Assembly: GCF_030867145.1 (NCBI RefSeq)
Contig: NC_134440.1
Location: 8,928,001-8,992,000, forward strand
Reading direction: 5' to 3'
From: Opisthocomus hoazin
Taxonomy: Eukaryota; Chordata; Aves; Opisthocomiformes; Opisthocomidae
Length of the DNA: 64,000 nucleotides
The stretch's first letter is position 1, and the number at the start of each line of letters is the position of its first letter. Both the position numbers and the translations under genes were made by a program. This document shows positions 60,301-64,000 of this stretch, in pieces. The notes beneath the pieces were generated by a model. The model did not search any database. It worked only from the letters and a program-made list of their open reading frames with translations, and was not told where the DNA came from.

Positions 60301-61745
60301 AGGTCCCAGTGGAGTCTTAAAAGAGCTATTTAAAAGCAAACCAAGTTTGCTTTCCAAAAGCTTCTCTCAAGCATCTCCCACGCAGCACGCCGTTAACTTT
60401 CAGACAAACAACCGCTCTGCAGGCAGCACCATCAGCTGCACTGGGCTGGACAGCTGCAGGTATGGCAAGGGAGAGGGTGAGGGGGGAAACAGCAAAGTGA
60501 GAGCCTCGGAAGCGACAAAAAGCCATGGTGAAATATATTGAAACTATCTTTGAACTCCAGACACATTTAGTACATTGAGAGATGACAGGTGTGTTAATCG
60601 TAACGTGTGTGTTTCTTCACTGCTTTCAGTGCACCCTCGCAATGTGAAGAAGCAGGCAAAAGAAACAAGACAGCTGAAGACAACTAATAAAAGGTGCACA
60701 TAAAGATAAAATCGCAGCCAGGGGATTAACGTTAAAGATCAGCTTCGCACCAGCACCACCAAGCAGTAACAAACAGGAGCACCCACTACCCATCACCTCT
60801 CTGTGAAAGAGAGCAGCGTGCCCACGCAGGAGATGAAAGCCGGCAAGCAAAGAGCGAGGAAATACACCAAAACGGGGCGCAGGCCCCATCCCCGGCCCGA
60901 GCTCACCTTCTCTCCCACCCTGGAACTTCACCCGGATGGTTTTGTCGATGTACTTGGAGAGGTCCAAGATACTCTCCTTCTTCTTCTTCTCCTTATCCTA
61001 AGGGAGAGGAGCAACGGCAGTCTGCATTACAAAAAGCCCTCCCCGGCTACGCGTACGCTCCGTAACGCTGGTTTTCACACCGCTGCGCATAACAGGGCTG
61101 CAGAAGCGCCCCGAGGCCGAGCAGAGCCCCCCCAGAAAGGCCGGGCCGGTCCCCCCCGCCAGACCAAGCCAAGCCCACGCCCCCCCCCCCCCCTCGAGAC
61201 CGAGCCGAGCTCTCCCTCCCCCCCCCTCGAGACCGAGCCGAGCTCTCCCTCCCCCCCCCCCCGAGACCGAGCCGAGCTCTCCCTCCCCCCCCCACGAGAC
61301 CGAGCCGAGCTCTTCCTCCCCCCCCCCGAGACCGAGCCGAGCCGAGCCGAGCTCTCCCTCCCCCCACCCCGAGACCGAGCCGAGCTCCCCCCCCCCCCCC
61401 CCCGAGACCGAGCCGAGCTCTCCCCCCCCCCCCCCCCCCGAGACCGAGCCGAGCTCTCCCTCCCCCCCCTCCCCGAGACCGAGCCGAGCCGAGCTCTTCC
61501 CCCCCCGGAGACCGAGCCGAGCCCCACACGGAGGGGGAGCGGGAGGACGGGGCCGCGCAGCCACAGCACTCACGACCGCCAAACACCCGGGGCCGGGGCC
61601 GGGGCCGGGGCCGGGGCCGGGGCCGGGGCCGGGGCCGGGGCCGGGGCCGGGGCCGGGGCCGGGGCCGGGGCCGGGGCCGGGGCCGGGGCCCACTCCTCAC
61701 CACCATCTTGCTGGCGCCGCCACCACCGCCGCCGCCGCTCGCCAT
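57324..61745 (-). CDS. LSM7: U6 snRNA-associated Sm-like protein LSm7, four exons
   Basis: Subunit of the heptameric Lsm2-8 ring (U6 snRNA, nucleus) and the Lsm1-7 ring (mRNA decapping, cytoplasm). Coding exons in transcript order: 61745-61701 (or from 61706), 60997-60907, 59449-59378 and 57466-57324. All introns are GT-AG. From the inner ATG at 61706 the product is 103 residues, exactly the human length, beginning [11 protein letters not shown] where human has [11 protein letters not shown]. The Sm1 motif lies in [20 protein letters not shown] and [16 protein letters not shown]; Sm2 is [16 protein letters not shown]. The end is FIQQQDG. An in-frame upstream ATG at 61745 would add [13 protein letters not shown] (116 residues); both ATGs have a good Kozak context. 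Intron 1 holds two tandem repeat arrays; intron 3 holds a CR1 copy. Divergent from the gene at 61914. Confidence 0.97.
57467..58407. other. LSM7 intron 3, part before the CR1
   Basis: No further exon or RNA gene recognised. Confidence 0.4.
58408..59135 (-). repeat. CR1 LINE fragment, antisense, in LSM7 intron 3
   Basis: Begins 'atcatcaaatggtttgggttggaagggaccttaaagatcat' and runs to the 'cactctccacccagcctgg' segment. It is the same subfamily as the long plus-strand copy at 12695-13630. It lies in the same orientation as LSM7 transcription. Confidence 0.93.
59450..60906. other. LSM7 intron 2
   Basis: A/T-rich with a short CA run at about 60240-60258. No exon or RNA gene recognised. Confidence 0.4.
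61189..61517 (-). repeat. VNTR with long C runs in LSM7 intron 1
   Basis: Ten units of about 30-37 bp share the core GAGACCGAGCCGAGCTCT (plus strand) followed by a T/C tract. The C runs differ in length between units and reach 17-18 in the longest. Two units carry extra GCCGA steps. On the LSM7 sense strand these are G runs. Confidence 0.95.
61589..61690 (+). repeat. (GGGGCC)17 hexanucleotide repeat in LSM7 intron 1
   Basis: 102 bases are 17 uninterrupted GGGGCC units. The array ends 9 bases before the LSM7 exon 1 donor (GT at 61700-61699), so it sits at the very start of intron 1. In the LSM7 transcript it reads GGCCCC; in a plus-strand transcript it would read GGGGCC. Confidence 0.98.
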
Positions 61746-61913
61746 TTCATTCGCCGCCGCCAGAAGTGACGTTCTACCTCGGCGAATCCCATTGGCGGCT
61801 CACTGAGGCGGGGGGGTGGGACTTCCGGGGAGGGTTGCTGGGTTAACCGGTGCGGAAGGGCCTCGACCCGGCCCGGTCGGGAACAAAGCGGGCGGCGGCG
61901 CGGTGGGCCCGAC
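61746..61913. promoter_or_regulatory. Bidirectional promoter of LSM7 and the SPPL2B-like gene
   Basis: Only 168 bases separate the two outward-facing start codons, in a CpG-rich stretch. Visible elements are a CRE-type TGACGT (61767-61772), a CCAAT box on the minus strand (ATTGG, about 61791) and an ETS site ACTTCCGG (61821-61828). These are typical of housekeeping bidirectional promoters and there is no TATA box. The human LSM7 and SPPL2B genes are also arranged head to head. Confidence 0.8.
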
Positions 61914-61970
61914 ATGGCGGGGCGGCGGGCCCGGCTCCGCGTCTGGCTGCTCCTGCACTTCCTGCCGCAG
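61914..61970 (+). CDS. SPPL2B: First coding exon, probably signal peptide-like protease 2B
   Basis: Nineteen codons (MAGRRARLRVWLLLHFLPQ) end at a GTGAGG donor. The peptide has a basic n-region and a hydrophobic core, i.e. the start of a signal peptide. Human SPPL2B likewise begins with a short signal-peptide exon and lies head to head with LSM7, so position is the main argument. SPPL2B is a GxGD intramembrane aspartyl protease of endosomes and the plasma membrane that cleaves type II membrane proteins. The rest of the gene lies beyond the window, so the identity is inferred. Confidence 0.7.
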
Positions 61971-62318
61971 GTGAGGGGCTGCGCCGGCCCTGGGGGCTTC
62001 TGGGGACGGGGAGGCGATGGCGGGCAAAGCCGGGTGCCGGGCCGCCGCTGGGGCCGGGCGCTGGCGGGGCTGCGGTGCCGGTGGGCTCGCTCCCGGGCGG
62101 TGTTTCTCGGTCCCGGGGCCGCCTCGGGGAGCAGTGAGGGGTCGGGGCCGAGCGTGGGCTGCCCGAAGGGTGTCACGGCCCGGGCCGCGGCCGCTTGGCC
62201 TGGAGGAAGGAAGGCGGCGTGGCCCAGGCTGCGGCCCGGCGGCCGTGCGGCCTGCCCGGCGCGGTTCGGCGGCGTTTGTATGTAAATGTGTGGCTTTGTC
62301 GCGAGTTTTTTTCTTCTT

Positions 62319-62912
62319 TCATAGAATCATTGAGGTTGGAAAAGACCTCCAAGATCACCCAGTCCAACCGTCACCCCAACACCCCCAGGCCTGCTAAACC
62401 ATGTCCCCAGGTGCCACATCCACACGGTTTTTGAACCCCTCCAGGGATGGGGACTCCCCCACTGCCCTGGGCAGCCTAGGCCAATGCCTGACCACTCTCT
62501 CAGTAAAGAAATTTTTCCTGATATCCAATCTAAACCTCCCCTGATGCAACTTGAGGCCATTGCCCCTCGTCCTGTCGCCGGTTACCTGGGAGAAGAGCCC
62601 AACCCCCCCTCACTCCCCCCTCCTGTCAGGGAGCTGCAGAGAGCAAGAAGGTCTCCCCTCAGCCTCCTCTTCTCCAGCCTGAGCAGCCCCAGCTCCCTCA
62701 GCCGCTCCCTCAGCCGCTCCCCATCAGACTGGTTCTCCAGCCCCCTCCCCAGCCTCGCTGCCCTTCTCTGGACACACTCCAGCCCCTCCATGTCCTGCTT
62801 GTGGTGAGGGGCCCAAAGCTGAGCACAGCAGTCGAGGTGCGGCCTCACCAGTGCCGAACAGAGAGGCACGATCCCTGCCCTGGTCCTGCTGGCCACACCA
62901 TTCCTGATCCAA
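62319..62912 (-). repeat. CR1 LINE 3' region, antisense, in SPPL2B-like intron 1
   Basis: Starts TCATAGAATCATTGAGGTTGG and runs to 'ctggccacaccattcctgatccaagc'. Same subfamily as the 48839 copy. It is inserted about 350 bp after the first exon's donor. Confidence 0.94.
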
Positions 62913-64000
62913 GCTTTGTTAACTTTCCATAGTTAACAGCATGTTTCTCATAGTTCTTAAAACCTCGGGTCCCCGGTGAGCCAGCAGCCTTCTCCAGGCA
63001 GCCCTTCAGGAAGGGTGCGTGGGCTGGCCCGGGGCTGGGATCCTGGCAGCAGGGCTGGCTCTTGGCTATGGGTTCACCTGAACTGACAGACTTGCTCTGA
63101 GAAAGCAGCTAACAGAAACGAAGGGGGAACCTGACGCCATGGCCAATCTTGAGTCTTGCATTCTCATTACTTGCAGTACTAATAAGTTTTATGGGATAAA
63201 TTTTGAAGGGTGTGACAAACTGGGTATGTAATCCTGATACAGGAGAGAGTGGACTTTTAGCTATTCTATTGCATGGTGCATAGCTTTTGTATTTCAAGTT
63301 CAGGTGTTTTGTGTTCTGAAAATGATGAAGTGTCATTTAAAGTTCTTAACTGTTTATCAGGTAATTTGGAGGGTGCTGTGCCCTCTAGAGTATTCTTGGT
63401 ATAACATCTTCACACGACAGTGTGATTTTTCCCTATTCTGTACCTGTCTCCTTACCGATTCCTTGCCAGTGATCTGGAGTTACAGAATGGTCGGGTTGCT
63501 ATTTGACAACGTATTTTTTATTTCTGCATCATCCCCTTTTTTCTTTTCCTCTATCATCTTTTCCTTCATCGTTTCCTTATTCCACACATGCCATGTGCAT
63601 TTTGGCATCTCTGTTAATGCGTCAGGTGGATGAGTAGTGCCAGCATAGGCCCCACAAATTGATAAGGTATAAGAATGGGTCAAGGACTGGCATGGAGTCA
63701 GTTTGATCCAGCAGTGTGGAAGAGGTAAGCACATCACAGTGTGGAAGGACAGCAGGTGAGATAGTCCACCGGTGGATACTTGGAGATCTTGGCGTCAGCT
63801 CTGTGCATTGCAGCACGCTTCCTTTCTGTAAGCAAGTAATTCAGTGTGTTTCCGCAGTGGAATAGTGTTAGCGTGCTTGAGCAGCCTGTGAACTGGCTGG
63901 CCTGAGTGCTGAAACAGTCCTGCTGCAGCAGCAAAAAGCAGATTTACTGTATCCTGCTAATATGCTTCTGTTAGCCAAGCTGGCTCATTTAAAAATTGTT
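62913..64000. other. Intron 1 of the SPPL2B-like gene, to the window end
   Basis: No second exon with SPPL2B-like coding sequence was recognised, and no other gene or repeat. The stretch is A/T-richer than the region around the promoter. Confidence 0.4.

Noticed and set aside
60803-61846. 347-codon plus-strand frame and several 160-232-codon minus frames
   Set aside because: They cross the LSM7 exon 2, the intron 1 VNTR and the GGGGCC array. Low-complexity repeats explain them.
1-64000. tRNA genes, CRISPR arrays, bacterial operons
   Set aside because: None seen. The sequence is vertebrate, with spliced genes and LINEs, and no cloverleaf or regularly spaced direct-repeat/spacer pattern was found by eye.

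Overview
The window reads as bird genomic DNA, most likely from a gene-dense, GC-rich microchromosome. The evidence is about seventeen fragments of the CR1 LINE, several with the family's ATTCTRTG-type 3' ends, together with short introns, CpG-rich promoters and many G/C-rich tandem arrays. The genes match human chromosome 19p13 genes (CERS4, LSM7, SPPL2B). The species cannot be fixed from sequence alone.

Layout. Bases 1-3600 are non-genic, with old CR1 pieces and a fragment of an avian LTR. A CpG island at about 3.7-5.25 kb, holding six perfect 20-bp GC-box repeats, is the best candidate promoter for the + strand gene CERS4. The ten coding exons of CERS4 run from 19559 to 46315 and give a 398-residue ceramide synthase. 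Its introns hold most of the CR1 copies, a roughly 40-copy 41-bp minisatellite just after coding exon 3 (30704-32340), and a solo-LTR-like fossil (38298-39303) flanked by a 6-bp direct repeat. Convergent to CERS4, on the - strand, is a three-exon BTB-BACK-Kelch gene (53799-51205, 548 residues) that I cannot match to a named human KLHL. Next, also on the - strand, is LSM7 (61745/61706-57324, four exons). LSM7 shares a bidirectional CpG promoter of about 170 bp with a + strand gene whose first coding exon (61914-61970) is probably SPPL2B. The rest of that gene lies beyond the window.

The four genes do not form a pathway. CERS4 makes ceramides in the ER, LSM7 is part of the Lsm rings for U6 snRNA and mRNA decay, the kelch protein is a likely CUL3 adaptor, and SPPL2B is an intramembrane aspartyl protease. 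The most unusual DNA is in intron 1 of LSM7. It carries 17 perfect GGGGCC hexamers (the motif known from C9orf72) beside a ten-unit, poly-C-rich VNTR, close to a divergent promoter. Second is the CERS4 intronic minisatellite, where every 41-bp unit carries a 3'-splice-site-like pyrimidine tract plus CAG, and three marked units are spaced exactly 288 bp apart. No undescribed multi-gene system was found.
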